Part shown: piece by piece, positions 16,096 through 25,294 of the stretch
Numbering within the stretch: the first letter of the stretch is position 1
How the letters are laid out: the number at the start of each line of letters is the position of its first letter
Source of the DNA: an uncultured Dongia sp.
GTDB taxonomy: Bacteria; Pseudomonadota; Alphaproteobacteria; Dongiales; Dongiaceae
Length of the DNA: 64,000 nt
Direction of reading: 5' to 3'
Assembly: GCF_936916975.1 (NCBI RefSeq)
Contig: NZ_CAKZGO010000014.1
Coordinates: 45,249 to 109,248 of the forward strand
Made by a program: the position numbers and the translations under genes
Notes under the pieces: model-generated
What the model was told of the DNA's origin: nothing
The model's input: the letters and a program-made list of their open reading frames with translations, nothing else
The model's database searches: none

Positions 16096-17760
16096 ATGAC
16101 CGCCCAATCTCTCGTCACCGGGCCTTTGGTCGCCGTATCGGCGGCGACCGAAACCGCCAGCCGAATGGGCCGCGTGATTGCGGTTTCTGGCGCGAAGGTC
16201 GTTGGGCTGCTGCAGCGGGACGGCGCCACGCGGGGGCCCCATATCGGCGAACTCATCAAGATCGTGACCGACGACTCGACCGTGTTCGGCTTCGTAACCG
16301 GGATCAGCATCGATAATCCGCAGCAGCGGGATCAGGAACTGCGCCGCGTAGAGTTGGAACTGGTGGGCGAGATCGATCATCGCAGCGGCGCCAACGCAGC
16401 GTTCCAGCGCGGCGTCTCAAATTTTCCGGCGCTCGATGATGTGCTGGCACGCGCCACCAGCGATGATCTGCGGCGCGTCTTCACCCGTCCGCTGGATACT
16501 GCACAGCCCAATGCGCGTAATGGCGCGCGGATCGGCGCCCTGCATCAGGATCACACCATCCCGGCCGAAATCATGCCGAGCGAATTGCTCGGCAAGCATT
16601 TTGCTGTCCTGGGCACGACCGGCGCCGGCAAATCCTGCGCCATCGTCACGATCCTGCGCGCGCTTCTTGGCCAGCATGCCAACGCGCATATCGTCATCCT
16701 TGATCCGCACAACGAATATGCGGCCGCCTTCAAGGACCGCGCCGAAATCGTGACACCGGCTGATCTCGAATTGCCCTATTGGCTGCTCAATTTCGAAGAG
16801 CTTCGCGAGATGGTGATCGGCACCGGCAGCCCGCAGCCCGATGCCGATGCGGTGCTGCTCAATCAGGTGGTGACGCAGGCCAAGCGCAACATGGTCCAGG
16901 ATGCCGAGGCGGCATTGCAGGTCACCATCGATACGCCGACGCCCTATCGCCTCTCCGACATCGCCAAGATCATCGACGGCATCCTCGGCAAGCTCGACCG
17001 GCCCGCCGACATGGCGGCCTATCATCGCATCAAGGAACGCTTCGCGCATATGCAGGCCGACCGTCGCCTGGCGTTCATGTTTCCCGGTGGCAATAGCAGC
17101 GCGCTGCAGGGCATGGTCACGCGTGACAACATGGCAAAGATTCTCGGCCGCCTGTTCCGCGTGCCGGTCGGTGGCAAACCCGTGACCGTGCTCGATACCT
17201 CAGGCGTGCCGGCGGAAATTCTCAACGTCGTCGTCTCCTTGCTCTGCCGCATGAGTTTCGACTTCGCGCTGTGGAGCGAGCAGAAGGCACCGGTGCTTCT
17301 GGTCTGCGAGGAAGCGCATCGCTATGCCCCCGCCGACACGAAGGCAGGTTTCGAACCCACCAAGCGCGCGCTCTCGCGCATCGCCAAGGAAGGTCGCAAA
17401 TACGGCGTCTCGCTGTGCCTCATCAGCCAGCGTCCTTCGGAACTGGACACCACCGTGCTGTCGCAATGCAGCACCATCTTCGCGCTGCGCATGACCAGCC
17501 AGAAGGACCAGGAATTCCTGGCAGCGGCCCTGCCGGAATCGAGCCTGGGGTTGATGAGCGAGCTGCCATCCTTGCGCAACGGCCAGGCGATTGCGGTGGG
17601 CGAGGGTGTCCCCTTGCCGACCCGGATCGATTTCGATCGGCTGGCCGAAGAACACCAGCCGCACAGCCGCACGGCGCCTTTCGCCACGGCCTGGCAGCAG
17701 GACCAGCTCTCCGCCGCCGACCTCACCGAGATCGTCAAGCGCTGGCGCCATCAGCCCTAG
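16096..17760 (+). CDS. HerA-like hexameric ATPase (DUF87 family)
   Basis: 554 residues. The N-terminal HAS-barrel region (VAVSAATETASRMGRVIAVSG...LIKIVTDDSTVFGFV) is followed by a FtsK/HerA ATPase core with Walker A LGTTGAGKS at about 173-180, ILDPHNEYAAAF, Walker B PVLLVCEEAHRYAP near 400, and an arginine-finger-type LISQRPSELDTTVLSQC. Archaeal HerA works with the nuclease NurA in DNA end resection; bacterial relatives have mixed roles including defence. No NurA-like or other nuclease gene is beside it. The start has a GGAG 6 bases upstream. The preceding 200 bases are AT-rich and probably hold its promoter. Confidence 0.82.
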   Translation: MTAQSLVTGPLVAVSAATETASRMGRVIAVSGAKVVGLLQRDGATRGPHIGELIKIVTDDSTVFGFVTGISIDNPQQRDQELRRVELELVGEIDHRSGANAAFQRGVSNFPALDDVLARATSDDLRRVFTRPLDTAQPNARNGARIGALHQDHTIPAEIMPSELLGKHFAVLGTTGAGKSCAIVTILRALLGQHANAHIVILDPHNEYAAAFKDRAEIVTPADLELPYWLLNFEELREMVIGTGSPQPDADAVLLNQVVTQAKRNMVQDAEAALQVTIDTPTPYRLSDIAKIIDGILGKLDRPADMAAYHRIKERFAHMQADRRLAFMFPGGNSSALQGMVTRDNMAKILGRLFRVPVGGKPVTVLDTSGVPAEILNVVVSLLCRMSFDFALWSEQKAPVLLVCEEAHRYAPADTKAGFEPTKRALSRIAKEGRKYGVSLCLISQRPSELDTTVLSQCSTIFALRMTSQKDQEFLAAALPESSLGLMSELPSLRNGQAIAVGEGVPLPTRIDFDRLAEEHQPHSRTAPFATAWQQDQLSAADLTEIVKRWRHQP

Positions 17761-17845
17761 GTGGACTAGCACCCGTGGATTACCCCTTGGCATCGATCCT
17801 GGCCGTCGCCATATAGCCAAAAGCCGCTTCCGCGCCCTTTGGGGG

Positions 17846-18745
17846 ATGACCTTGCCAAATTGGTTAAAGCTTATGCGCCGTGCCGCGCGGCGCGCCGTTC
17901 TCGGTTTTATGGCCCTGCTGCCGTTTGCCGGGGCTGCTGCTGCCGAACCTGCTCTCTGGGTGGTGAAGGATTCCGACAGCACGATCTATCTCTTCGGCAC
18001 TGTCCATCTCCTCAAGCCCGACATGAATTGGCGGTCCGACAAGGTCAACGCTGCCCTGCAGTCCAGCGACGATCTGTGGCTGGAACTGGCTGAAGGTGGC
18101 AAGGGCGCCATGACCGAGGCGCAGCTTTGGAAGTTCGGCAAGGACCCGGCGCATCCCCTCTCCACCAAATTGGAACCCGAGGAATGGAAGCGCCTGCGCG
18201 AGGCCGCCAAGCGGGTCGGCGTGCCACCCGTGTCACTGGAATCCATGCGGCCGTGGCTTGCCTCGATCGTGCTCGGGACGGCGCCGATGGAACAGGCGGG
18301 CTACAAGACGGAACTTGGTGTCGATAACCAATTGCGCATGACGGCGAAGGCGGCTGACAAGCCGGTCAAGGGATTGGAGACGGTCGAGCAGCAGTTCGGA
18401 TTCCTGGCTGGGCTGCCGCCGGAAATGGAACTCGCCATGCTGTCGCAAACGATCGACATGCAAATGGAGGGTGCTGCTCACCTCGACAAGATCGCCGGCG
18501 CGTGGCTCGCGGGCAACGTCGATGAGCTCAGTATGCTGCTCGTCGCCGAAAACCAGACGATCCATGACAAGGCCTTCTACAATCGCCTGCTCGTCGATCG
18601 CAACAAGCAATGGGCGACGCAGATCACCGAGATGTTGAAGACGCCCGGCACGCATTTTATTGCCGTCGGTGCTGCACATCTCGCCGGCGCTGATTCCGTT
18701 CAAACCATGCTGCTGAAACGCGGCCTCACTGTCGCGCGGCAGTGA
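17846..18745 (+). CDS. TraB/GumN family exported protein
   Basis: 299 residues from the ATG at 17846 (GGGGG just upstream). An n-region rich in Arg and a hydrophobic stretch (RRAVLGFMALLPFAGAAAA) form a signal peptide. The mature part has the two diagnostic GX2H motifs, LFGTVHLLK near residue 50 and FIAVGAAHLAGADS near the C-terminus, plus GVDNQLRMTAK and KGLETVEQQFGFLAGL. TraB/GumN proteins belong to the Tiki-like metalloprotease fold, and these His residues fit a metal site. It lies 85 bases after the HerA-like gene. Confidence 0.87.
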   Translation: MTLPNWLKLMRRAARRAVLGFMALLPFAGAAAAEPALWVVKDSDSTIYLFGTVHLLKPDMNWRSDKVNAALQSSDDLWLELAEGGKGAMTEAQLWKFGKDPAHPLSTKLEPEEWKRLREAAKRVGVPPVSLESMRPWLASIVLGTAPMEQAGYKTELGVDNQLRMTAKAADKPVKGLETVEQQFGFLAGLPPEMELAMLSQTIDMQMEGAAHLDKIAGAWLAGNVDELSMLLVAENQTIHDKAFYNRLLVDRNKQWATQITEMLKTPGTHFIAVGAAHLAGADSVQTMLLKRGLTVARQ

Positions 18746-19046
18746 TAGCGCTCTGCAGATCCTTGAGAAGACGGTATCATCGATAGGGATTGCCACCGCG
18801 CAATGCCCACCGCACACTGCCAGCGGCGATCGCGTCTTCTGTCCGCAGCACTCTCGACGGCCCGGATGCGACACTTAAGATCACCTGACCGCCAAATCTG
18901 ATCCGATTAAATGCAAGTGACCTGATATCGAGCTTTCTCCCTCGATCAACGGCGCCGCGATGTGCAGATGAGTATTTTGTCGTCGCGGACACAGGGTCCA
19001 GCAATCCCCCTGGTTTTCTTGCTCGCGACTTGACTCTCGCCAAGGC
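18746..19046. other. Intergenic stretch without a recognisable gene
   Basis: No frame here has both a ribosome binding site and recognisable protein sequence. A minus-strand frame of 88 codons at 18777-19043 has scattered Arg/Gly content and no family likeness. GC is a little lower than in the flanking genes. The downstream end leads into the promoter and leader of the rnk-type gene. Confidence 0.5.
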
Positions 19047-19074
19047 TTGACTCCAGTCAGCCGCAACCTATGTA
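19047..19074 (+). promoter_or_regulatory. Predicted promoter of the rnk leader transcript
   Basis: TTGACT (19047-19052) and TATGTA (19069-19074) are 16 bases apart, a good housekeeping-type pair. The expected start near 19081 lies only about 3 bases before the ATG of a small upstream ORF, so that ORF would be translated essentially leaderless. Confidence 0.5.
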
Positions 19075-19083
19075 ATGTGCATC

Positions 19084-19173
19084 ATGTCAACACGACCACA
19101 CATCTTCGCCACCCAGCTTCGCGCGGGTCGGCTGCAAACGGGCATCGCGCCCCGGATTCGGCACAGGGTCTAA
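19084..19173 (+). CDS. Candidate 29-residue leader peptide upstream of the rnk-type gene
   Basis: ATG to TAA encodes 29 residues, MSTRPHIFATQLRAGRLQTG followed by IAPRIRHRV, with six Arg and two His. There is no Shine-Dalgarno, but the predicted transcription start lies at about -3, fitting leaderless translation as known for alphaproteobacterial trpL. Its last codons and stop lie inside the first hairpin of a three-way RNA junction, the geometry expected if ribosome position controls folding. No related peptide is recalled. It was assigned from its position, not from homology. Confidence 0.4.
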   Translation: MSTRPHIFATQLRAGRLQTGIAPRIRHRV

Positions 19174-19205
19174 GGACCCCTCGCAGCCCGGATTCCGGGG
19201 TGCCG
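19159..19205 (+). promoter_or_regulatory. Three-way-junction RNA element in the rnk leader
   Basis: Closing stem CGGCAC (19159-19164) pairs with GTGCCG (19200-19205). Inside are two perfect hairpins: GGGTC-TAAG-GACCC (19166-19179, with the uORF stop in its loop) and CCCGG-ATT-CCGGG (19187-19199), the latter stacked directly on the closing stem. A pyrimidine run CCTCTTTCTCTCTTC follows. A further hairpin, GCGCCTC-N7-GAGGCGC, lies at 19247-19267 before the gene. It resembles an attenuator or a processed leader RNA. Confidence 0.5.
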
Positions 19206-19329
19206 TGCCTCTTTCTCTCTTCATAACAGACGCAATGATCTCCACCGCGCCTCAACAATCGAGGCGCCGGTTCGAGAACATTATCGTTAGGTCAACATCA
19301 CCCCATCCACATAACTGGGAGCTACTACA

Positions 19330-19728
19330 ATGAACCTGCATGCGACGCCGCCGCCCATCACGATCTCGGACAAGGATCACGAACGGCTCACCAATCTGGC
19401 GCTCGCCGTCGACCATATACCCGGTGTCGGCGATTACCTGACGCGCGAACTGTCGCGCGCCACCATCCTGCCGCAGGACGCCATCGGCCCCGATGTCGTC
19501 ACGATGTATTCGCAGGTCGAATATCGCGACAACAGCTCGGGTGAGACTCATACCGTGACCCTGGTCTATCCGGGGGATCAGGACATTGCCGCGTGGAAGG
19601 TGTCGGTCCTGACACCGGTCGGCGCCGCGCTCATTGGCCTCAGCGAAGGCCAGACGATCGAATGGGAAACGCGCTCCGGCGGCAACAAGAAGCTGACCGT
19701 GCTGCAGATTCTGCGCCAGCCTCGTTAA
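19330..19728 (+). CDS. rnk: Rnk-type nucleoside diphosphate kinase regulator (GreA/GreB C-terminal domain)
   Basis: 132 residues. A short helical N-terminal part (ISDKDHERLTNLALAV) is followed by the FKBP-like GreA/GreB C-terminal domain: VTMYSQVEYRDNSSGETHTVTLVYPGDQD and the hallmark SVLTPVGAALIGLSEGQTIEWE. Rnk proteins bind RNA polymerase near the secondary channel and lack the long Gre coiled coil. GGAG stands 8 bases before the ATG. The gene has an unusually long structured leader (about 250 bases). Its stop is 24 bases from the convergent pheA stop. Confidence 0.88.
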   Translation: MNLHATPPPITISDKDHERLTNLALAVDHIPGVGDYLTRELSRATILPQDAIGPDVVTMYSQVEYRDNSSGETHTVTLVYPGDQDIAAWKVSVLTPVGAALIGLSEGQTIEWETRSGGNKKLTVLQILRQPR

Positions 19729-19752
19729 GATCGGCCCCGTTTATAGACGTGT

Positions 19753-20625
19753 TTAGCGGGCACCAACGTCCGGCGCGTTGTCGAAGCGGAAGGGCGATGC
19801 CGGGTAAACGCCCAGGATGCGGACCTCGCGCGAGAAGAACGACAATTCTTCCAGTGCGAGCCGCACCGGGCGCTGATCGGGATGGCCTTCGATATCGGCG
19901 TAGAATTGCGTGCTGCTGAAATGGCCGTCGAGCATATAGCTCTCCAGCTTGGTGATGTTGACACTGTTGGTGGCGAACCCGCCCAGCGCCTTGTAAAGCG
20001 CCGCCGGCACCGAGCGTACCTTGAACACGAAGCTGGTGACGACCGGGCCTTTGGCGACATCGGGATCGACCGGTTCCTGCGCCATCACCACGAACCGCGT
20101 GGTGTTGTGCGAGGCGTCTTCCATATCGGCCTTAAGAATCTCCAGACCATAGATCTCGGCCGCCAGCGATGACGCAATCGCCGAAGAACTTTTGTCACCA
20201 TGTGCGGCAAGTTCGGCGGCCGCGCCCGCCGTATCGGCATGCATCACCGGCTTGATGCCCAGCGCACGCAGATTGTTGCGGCATTGGCTCAGCGCCTGGA
20301 TATGGCTGTGCGCGGTCTTGATGTCGCCGACCTTTGCACCTTTCACACCCAACAGTTGGTGGTTCACCCGCTGGAAATGCTCAGCAATGATATGCAGCCC
20401 AGAATCCGGCAGCAGATGATGGATGTCGGCAACACGGCCGGCGACCGAATTTTCAATCGGCACCATGGCAAGGCGCGCCTGTCCGTCATGCACCGCTGCA
20501 AACATATCCTCGAACGAGGCGCAGGGCAGGGCGGTCATCTTGGGGTAAGCGGCGCGGCAGGCCAGATTGGAATAGGCGCCGGGCAGGCCCTGGAAGGCGA
20601 TGGTGTCGTTTGCAGCTGCGCTCAA
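19753..20625 (-). CDS. pheA: Prephenate dehydratase
   Basis: 290 residues. The catalytic domain runs from IAFQGLPGAYSNLA through VPIENSVAGRVADIHHLL to the active-site motif HNTTRFVVM. A C-terminal ACT domain follows (VTSFVFKVRSVPAALYKALGGFA). The enzyme makes phenylpyruvate in phenylalanine synthesis. The phenylalanine-binding ESRP motif reads ESYM here, which I recall as usual in alphaproteobacterial enzymes. The start is taken as TTG at 20625 because GAAGAGG stands 5 bases upstream and the protein then begins right before the domain; upstream in-frame codons fall within kdsB. It lies 34 bases after the kdsB stop. Confidence 0.93.
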   Translation of the reverse strand: MSAAANDTIAFQGLPGAYSNLACRAAYPKMTALPCASFEDMFAAVHDGQARLAMVPIENSVAGRVADIHHLLPDSGLHIIAEHFQRVNHQLLGVKGAKVGDIKTAHSHIQALSQCRNNLRALGIKPVMHADTAGAAAELAAHGDKSSSAIASSLAAEIYGLEILKADMEDASHNTTRFVVMAQEPVDPDVAKGPVVTSFVFKVRSVPAALYKALGGFATNSVNITKLESYMLDGHFSSTQFYADIEGHPDQRPVRLALEELSFFSREVRILGVYPASPFRFDNAPDVGAR

Positions 20626-20659
20626 GATCGCCTCTTCGGGGATGATGCGGGAATGGAAA

Positions 20660-21433
20660 TCAGGTTCTGGGGGCGAGCATGGCGCGCGCCCGGTCGAGTT
20701 CGGCCGGAGTATCGACACCGAGCGGCAGGGTGTCAACGAGCGCCACGTCGATGCGCATGCCGTTCTCGAGTGCCCGCAACTGCTCCAGCTTTTCGCGCTG
20801 TTCCAGGATGCCGGCAGGCAATTTGACGAATCGCTCCAGCGCCACCCGGCGATAGGCGTAGAGGCCGATATGATGGTAATGCGGCCCGACCGTACCGGCG
20901 ACGGCATTGGCCGGCACGGTCGCCCGGCTGAAATAGAGCGCACGGGCGATGCCGTTCTTGCCGAAGCTGGCCACGGCCTTCACGACATTCGGGTCATGCC
21001 GTTCTTCCTCGCGGGTGATCTCCACCGCCAGCGTCGCGATGTCGACTTCCGGATCGTCGAGCGGGTCGAGGGCGCGGCGCAGCAGATGGGGATCGAGGGT
21101 CGGCAGATCGCCCTGCACATTCACCACCGCATCGAAGCGGCCATGCGGGTCGATCTTGGCGAGCGCCTCGTGGATGCGGTCGGAACCGGACGGGTGGTTG
21201 GGGTCGGTGAGGACCGCTTCGCCACCGGCTGCCTCGACCGCGGCCTTGATGGCGCTTTCGGCGCAGGCGACATAGACCGGCCCGATCTTCGCCTCGACCG
21301 CACGACGCCAGACATGGACGATCATAGGCACACCATGGATGTCGGCGAGCGGCTTGTCCGGCAGGCGGGTCGATGCCATGCGGGCCGGAATGAGGATGAC
21401 GGGATGGCTGGGGCGGGAGGCGGCAGTGGTCAT
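20660..21433 (-). CDS. kdsB: 3-deoxy-manno-octulosonate cytidylyltransferase
   Basis: 257 residues. The nucleotide-binding start [20 protein letters not shown] contains the R-x-x-S-T-R-x-P-x-K-P signature. Other family blocks are [18 protein letters not shown] (metal and CTP site) and [10 protein letters not shown]. The enzyme activates KDO as CMP-KDO for the inner core of lipopolysaccharide, so the host has an LPS-bearing outer membrane. It is upstream of pheA on the same strand and diverges from the cytochrome c gene. Confidence 0.96.
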   Translation of the reverse strand: MTTAASRPSHPVILIPARMASTRLPDKPLADIHGVPMIVHVWRRAVEAKIGPVYVACAESAIKAAVEAAGGEAVLTDPNHPSGSDRIHEALAKIDPHGRFDAVVNVQGDLPTLDPHLLRRALDPLDDPEVDIATLAVEITREEERHDPNVVKAVASFGKNGIARALYFSRATVPANAVAGTVGPHYHHIGLYAYRRVALERFVKLPAGILEQREKLEQLRALENGMRIDVALVDTLPLGVDTPAELDRARAMLAPRT

Positions 21434-21758
21434 GGGCGCGATCTGTTGTTGGGGGTCTTGGGCCAGTTCCAGGGTCTAACCTTGGCCGGCACCCTGCGGG
21501 GCGCGACATTATGCCGCTAAGTACCGGAAATCAAAGCCCGCCTTGTGTCGGGCAGAAAAAGGACAATGATCCCGGCAGGTTCGCCCTTACCTGCGGCGCT
21601 GGTATTGGACAGCGGCGGCGGAAGCGGTTAAATTCCGCCCGAGTTACGGCCCCTTGACCAGCCAGAATGTACCGCGTGTCGGCTCGGGGTAAGCCCGGCC
21701 TCCAGCTTTGGGGGTGCTGGCTGGACCGACATGCACAAGCCATGAGGGATGAAGTCGA
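21434..21758. other. Divergent intergenic region between kdsB and the cytochrome c gene
   Basis: No protein gene is seen in these 325 bases. The hairpin GCCCG-CCTTGTGT-CGGGC lies at about 21535-21552 and, on the minus strand, is followed by TTTGATTT, so it may end stray minus-strand transcription ahead of kdsB. A weak TTGACC...TGTCGG pair (17-base spacer) near 21654-21682 could serve the cytochrome gene. Confidence 0.4.
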
Positions 21759-22310
21759 ATGTCTTTGGAAGCCAACAAGATCGCCGCTGCGGTCCTGGTC
21801 GGCGGCATGCTGACCCTGTCGGTCGGCCTGGTCTCCAACATTATTTATGGCACCCCGGCCGGTGCCGGTGCTGAACATGCGGAAGCTGGTGCTGCCGAAG
21901 CGGGTGCCGCAGAATCGGCGCCTGCCGCCGCGACGCCGGCTGCGGCACCGGTTTCCTCGGTGCCGCTGATTGCCGCCGCCGATGTGGCCATGGGCGAAAA
22001 GGCGTCGGGCAAGTGCAAGACCTGCCACACCTTCGAGAAGGGTGGCCCCAACCGCGTCGGCCCGAATCTCTGGGGCGTGCTGGGTGGTCATTCGGCGCAT
22101 AAGGACGACTTTGCCGGCTATTCCGACGTGATCAAGAACCTCAACATCACCTGGGATTATGATCATCTCGATCAGTTCCTGGCCAACCCGAAGGCCTATG
22201 CCAAGGGCACCAAGATGAGCTTTGCCGGTTTGAAAAAACCGGAAGAGCGCGCGGCCCTCATTCGCTGGCTGCGCGATCAGTCGGATTCGCCCGTTCCCCT
22301 GCCGCAATAA
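21759..22310 (+). CDS. cycM: Membrane-anchored class I cytochrome c (cytochrome c552/cy type)
   Basis: 183 residues. An uncleaved N-terminal helix (IAAAVLVGGMLTLSVGLVSNIIYG) anchors the protein, followed by an Ala/Pro/Glu-rich flexible linker (about 32-72) and one cytochrome c domain. Heme attachment is CKTCH, and the distal Met ligand is in YAKGTKMSFAGL. Such tethered cytochromes carry electrons from the bc1 complex to terminal oxidases in Alphaproteobacteria. The gene is followed 11 bases later by hisN, an order often seen in this class. Confidence 0.92.
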   Translation: MSLEANKIAAAVLVGGMLTLSVGLVSNIIYGTPAGAGAEHAEAGAAEAGAAESAPAAATPAAAPVSSVPLIAAADVAMGEKASGKCKTCHTFEKGGPNRVGPNLWGVLGGHSAHKDDFAGYSDVIKNLNITWDYDHLDQFLANPKAYAKGTKMSFAGLKKPEERAALIRWLRDQSDSPVPLPQ

Positions 22311-22321
22311 GGCCGGTTTAT

Positions 22322-23116
22322 ATGGCTAACCTCGCCGCTGCGTCTGTGACGCCACCGGAATTTCTGTCGGTGGCGCAGAACCTCGTCGAGGTCAGTCGGC
22401 CGATTCTCCAGCGCTATTATCGGACCCGTCTCGACATCATCTCCAAGGGCGACGAGAGCCCGGTGACCAAGGCCGACCGGGAATGCGAAACGGCGCTCCG
22501 TCACGCCATCGCCAAGGCATTCCCGACCCACGGCATCATCGGCGAGGAATTCGGCACCGAACGAGGTGACGCGGAATTTGTCTGGGTGCTCGATCCGCTC
22601 GATGGCACCCGCGCCTTCGTCACCGGTCGCCCCACATTCGGCACGCTCATTGCCCTCACACAAGGCGGCAAGCCGCTGCTGGGCGTCATCGACATGCCGA
22701 TCCTGCACGACACCTGGGTCGGTGCGCGCGGCCATGAGACGACGCTGAACGGCGACCCGGTCCGGGCGCGTGCCTGCGCTGACCTCGGGCATGCCTATTT
22801 CTCGGCGGCCCTTCCGCAGATGTTCCAGGGCGCCAACCGCGCCCGCCATGACAAGATCTTCGAGCGCGTCAAATCCGCGACTTATGGTGGCGATTGCTAT
22901 CAATACGGCATGGTGGCGACCGGCTTCATCGACCTCGTCATTGAACGCACGCTGGGCATCTACGACTTTCTGTCGCTGGTCCCGATCCTGGAAGGAGCGA
23001 GCGCGCATATCACCGATTGGCAGGGCAAGCCCCTCACCACCACATCGGGCGATGAAGTCGTGGCAGCCGGCGACCGCCGCATCCTCGACCAGGCGATCGC
23101 CATCCTCAACGGCTAG
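22322..23116 (+). CDS. hisN: Histidinol-phosphatase of the inositol monophosphatase family
   Basis: 264 residues with the full IMPase set: the metal ligands in GIIGEEFG and WVLDPLDGTRAF, and the C-terminal GGDCYQYGMVATGFIDLVIE block. The TPTFGTLIAL-like segment (RPTFGTLIALTQ) matches the HisN subgroup that dephosphorylates histidinol phosphate, the penultimate step of histidine synthesis, in Actinobacteria and Alphaproteobacteria. A role as a general inositol phosphatase cannot be excluded. It probably shares a transcript with the cytochrome c gene. Confidence 0.85.
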   Translation: MANLAAASVTPPEFLSVAQNLVEVSRPILQRYYRTRLDIISKGDESPVTKADRECETALRHAIAKAFPTHGIIGEEFGTERGDAEFVWVLDPLDGTRAFVTGRPTFGTLIALTQGGKPLLGVIDMPILHDTWVGARGHETTLNGDPVRARACADLGHAYFSAALPQMFQGANRARHDKIFERVKSATYGGDCYQYGMVATGFIDLVIERTLGIYDFLSLVPILEGASAHITDWQGKPLTTTSGDEVVAAGDRRILDQAIAILNG

Positions 23117-23232
23117 TTGCCCTTAAATACCCAGTATTTCTAGCCTTTCCGGCATTTGAGGTGCTTCCCTGACGGGGCGGCCATCCGTTATGCTCTCGGC
23201 AAAACACGCCGTGGCGAACAGGAAGGCCCTCT

Positions 23233-25239
23233 ATGTCGAAACGCGTTATCACGCTGCTGCTGGCGGCATTCACCCTGTGGGCGCCACTCCCCGTCATCGC
23301 CCAGGACAGCGTCACCACCCACGCTCTGACCCTCGGCGACGCCCCGAAATACCCGGCCGATTTCAAGCATCTCGATTACGTGAACCCGGACGCGCCCAAG
23401 GGCGGGACGCTCCATAGCGCGGGCTTCGGCAGCTTTGACAGCTTTAACCCGTTTATCGTCAGCGGCGATCCCGGTGCGCTGGGCGGGCTCTATGAAACGC
23501 TGACCAGCCAGGTCGATGACGATTCGCTGAGCGAATACGGCCTCATCGCCGAGAGCATGGAGGTGGCCAAGGACAATTCCTGGATCATCTTCAATCTGCG
23601 GAAGGAAGCGCGCTGGCATGACGGCAAGCCGATCACGGCCGAGGACGTCGTCTTCTCCTTCGATATCCTCAGGACGGTCGGTGCGCCGAACTACCGCTTC
23701 TATTACGCCAATGTCGAAAAGGCCGAGGCGCTTGATACGCACCGTGTGAAGTTCACCTTCTCGACCAAGAACAATCGCGAGCTGCCCGTCATCATGGGCC
23801 AGCTGCCCGTGCTGCCCAAGCATTTCTGGGAAGGCAAGAAGTTCGACGAGCCGTCGCTCGACGAGCCCTTGGGCAGCGGTCCCTATAAGCTCAAAAGCTT
23901 CGACGCCGGGCGTTCGGTGACGATGGAACGCGTGCCCGATTATTGGGGCAAGGATCTGCCGGTCAATATCGGCACCGACAATTACGACATCGTCCGCACC
24001 GACTATTACCGCGATCCCAGCATTCTCCTGGAAGCTTTCAAGGCCGGCGCCTTTGACATCCGCGTCGAGAATTCCGCCAAGGCCTGGGCCACCGGCTATG
24101 ACTCGCCGGCACTGCGGGATGGTCGCTTCAAGATGGAGACCATCAAGACCGACAACCCGCAGGGCATGCAGGGTTTCACCATGAACCAGCGCCGCCCGAT
24201 CTTCCACGATGTCCTGGTGCGGCAGGCGATGATTCTGGCCTTCGATTTCGAATGGTCGAACAAGACGCTGTTCTTCGGGCAATATACGCGCACGCGCAGC
24301 TTCTTCCAGAATTCCGAGATGGAAGCCAAGGGCCTGCCCTCGCCGGAAGAACTCAAGATATTGGAGCCCTTGCGCGGCAAAGTGCCGGACGAGGTCTTCA
24401 CCACCGAATACAACCCGCCGGTGAGCGATGGCAGCGGCACCAATGCCGAAAACCTGGCGAAGGCCGCACAGCTTCTCGACCAGGCGGGCTGGAAGCTTGA
24501 AAATGGGCGACGGGTCAAGGACGGTCAGCCCTTCGAGATCGAGTTCCTGGTGCAGGCGGGCGATGCGTTCGAGCGCATCGTGCAGCCCTATGCGAAATCG
24601 CTGGAGCGCCTAGGTGTCAAGCTGAACCTGCGCGCGGTCGATGCCGCCCAGTACCAGAAGCGCAGCGAGGATTTCGATTACGATATGGTCTCATCGGTCT
24701 TTGCCCAGTCGCTTTCGCCCGGCAATGAGCAGCGCGATTTCTGGGGTTCCGCCGCGGCGGATTCGCCCGGCAGCCGCAACGAGATCGGTATCAAGGATCC
24801 GATCGTCGATCAACTGGTCGAAGATCTGATCGCAGCACCCACGCGGGCCGAGCTCATCACCTATTGCCGCGCGCTCGATCGCATTCTGCAATGGCATTAT
24901 TACGTGGTGCCGAACTGGCATATGGGTGCCGCGCGCATCGCCTCTTGGGACAAGTTCGGCCGGCCCGACAAACTGCCTGAGCCCACCTACGGTGTCGGCT
25001 TGAGCGGCTGGTGGATCGATCCCGCGAAAGAAAAAGCGCTTGCCGCCAAGACGGCACAGGCGCCGGCGCCCGCGGTCCCGGACCCCGCATCCACCGCCGC
25101 GCCCGCCGCCGAAACGGCGCCTGCCCAAGCCCCCGCCGACCGTGGCAGCTCGCCGCTCACCTTCGTTCTCTATGCCGCCGGCGCCCTGATCGCTGTGCTG
25201 GTGATCGTCGCCATCGTGCGGCGGAAGAAGGCGAAGTGA
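23233..25239 (+). CDS. yejA: Extracellular peptide-binding protein of a YejABEF-type ABC importer, with C-terminal membrane anchor
   Basis: 668 residues. A signal peptide ([19 protein letters not shown]) precedes a family-5 solute-binding domain with the YejA-like start [40 protein letters not shown] and the C-terminal [22 protein letters not shown]. After residue about 600 a Pro/Ala-rich linker leads to a membrane helix ([19 protein letters not shown]) and the basic end RRKKAK. Most YejA proteins end before this, so the receptor is probably tethered to the inner membrane. It is the first gene of the importer operon. Confidence 0.9.
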   Translation: MSKRVITLLLAAFTLWAPLPVIAQDSVTTHALTLGDAPKYPADFKHLDYVNPDAPKGGTLHSAGFGSFDSFNPFIVSGDPGALGGLYETLTSQVDDDSLSEYGLIAESMEVAKDNSWIIFNLRKEARWHDGKPITAEDVVFSFDILRTVGAPNYRFYYANVEKAEALDTHRVKFTFSTKNNRELPVIMGQLPVLPKHFWEGKKFDEPSLDEPLGSGPYKLKSFDAGRSVTMERVPDYWGKDLPVNIGTDNYDIVRTDYYRDPSILLEAFKAGAFDIRVENSAKAWATGYDSPALRDGRFKMETIKTDNPQGMQGFTMNQRRPIFHDVLVRQAMILAFDFEWSNKTLFFGQYTRTRSFFQNSEMEAKGLPSPEELKILEPLRGKVPDEVFTTEYNPPVSDGSGTNAENLAKAAQLLDQAGWKLENGRRVKDGQPFEIEFLVQAGDAFERIVQPYAKSLERLGVKLNLRAVDAAQYQKRSEDFDYDMVSSVFAQSLSPGNEQRDFWGSAAADSPGSRNEIGIKDPIVDQLVEDLIAAPTRAELITYCRALDRILQWHYYVVPNWHMGAARIASWDKFGRPDKLPEPTYGVGLSGWWIDPAKEKALAAKTAQAPAPAVPDPASTAAPAAETAPAQAPADRGSSPLTFVLYAAGALIAVLVIVAIVRRKKAK

Positions 25240-25294
25240 GTTTGATCGTCGTGGTATCCGTCATGGGGGGTGTTTCAATGGGCTCGTCGACCCC

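Noticed and set aside
18777..19043. 88-codon minus-strand frame in the gap before the rnk leader
   Set aside because: No ribosome binding site, no family likeness and Arg/Gly-rich composition; not supported as a gene.
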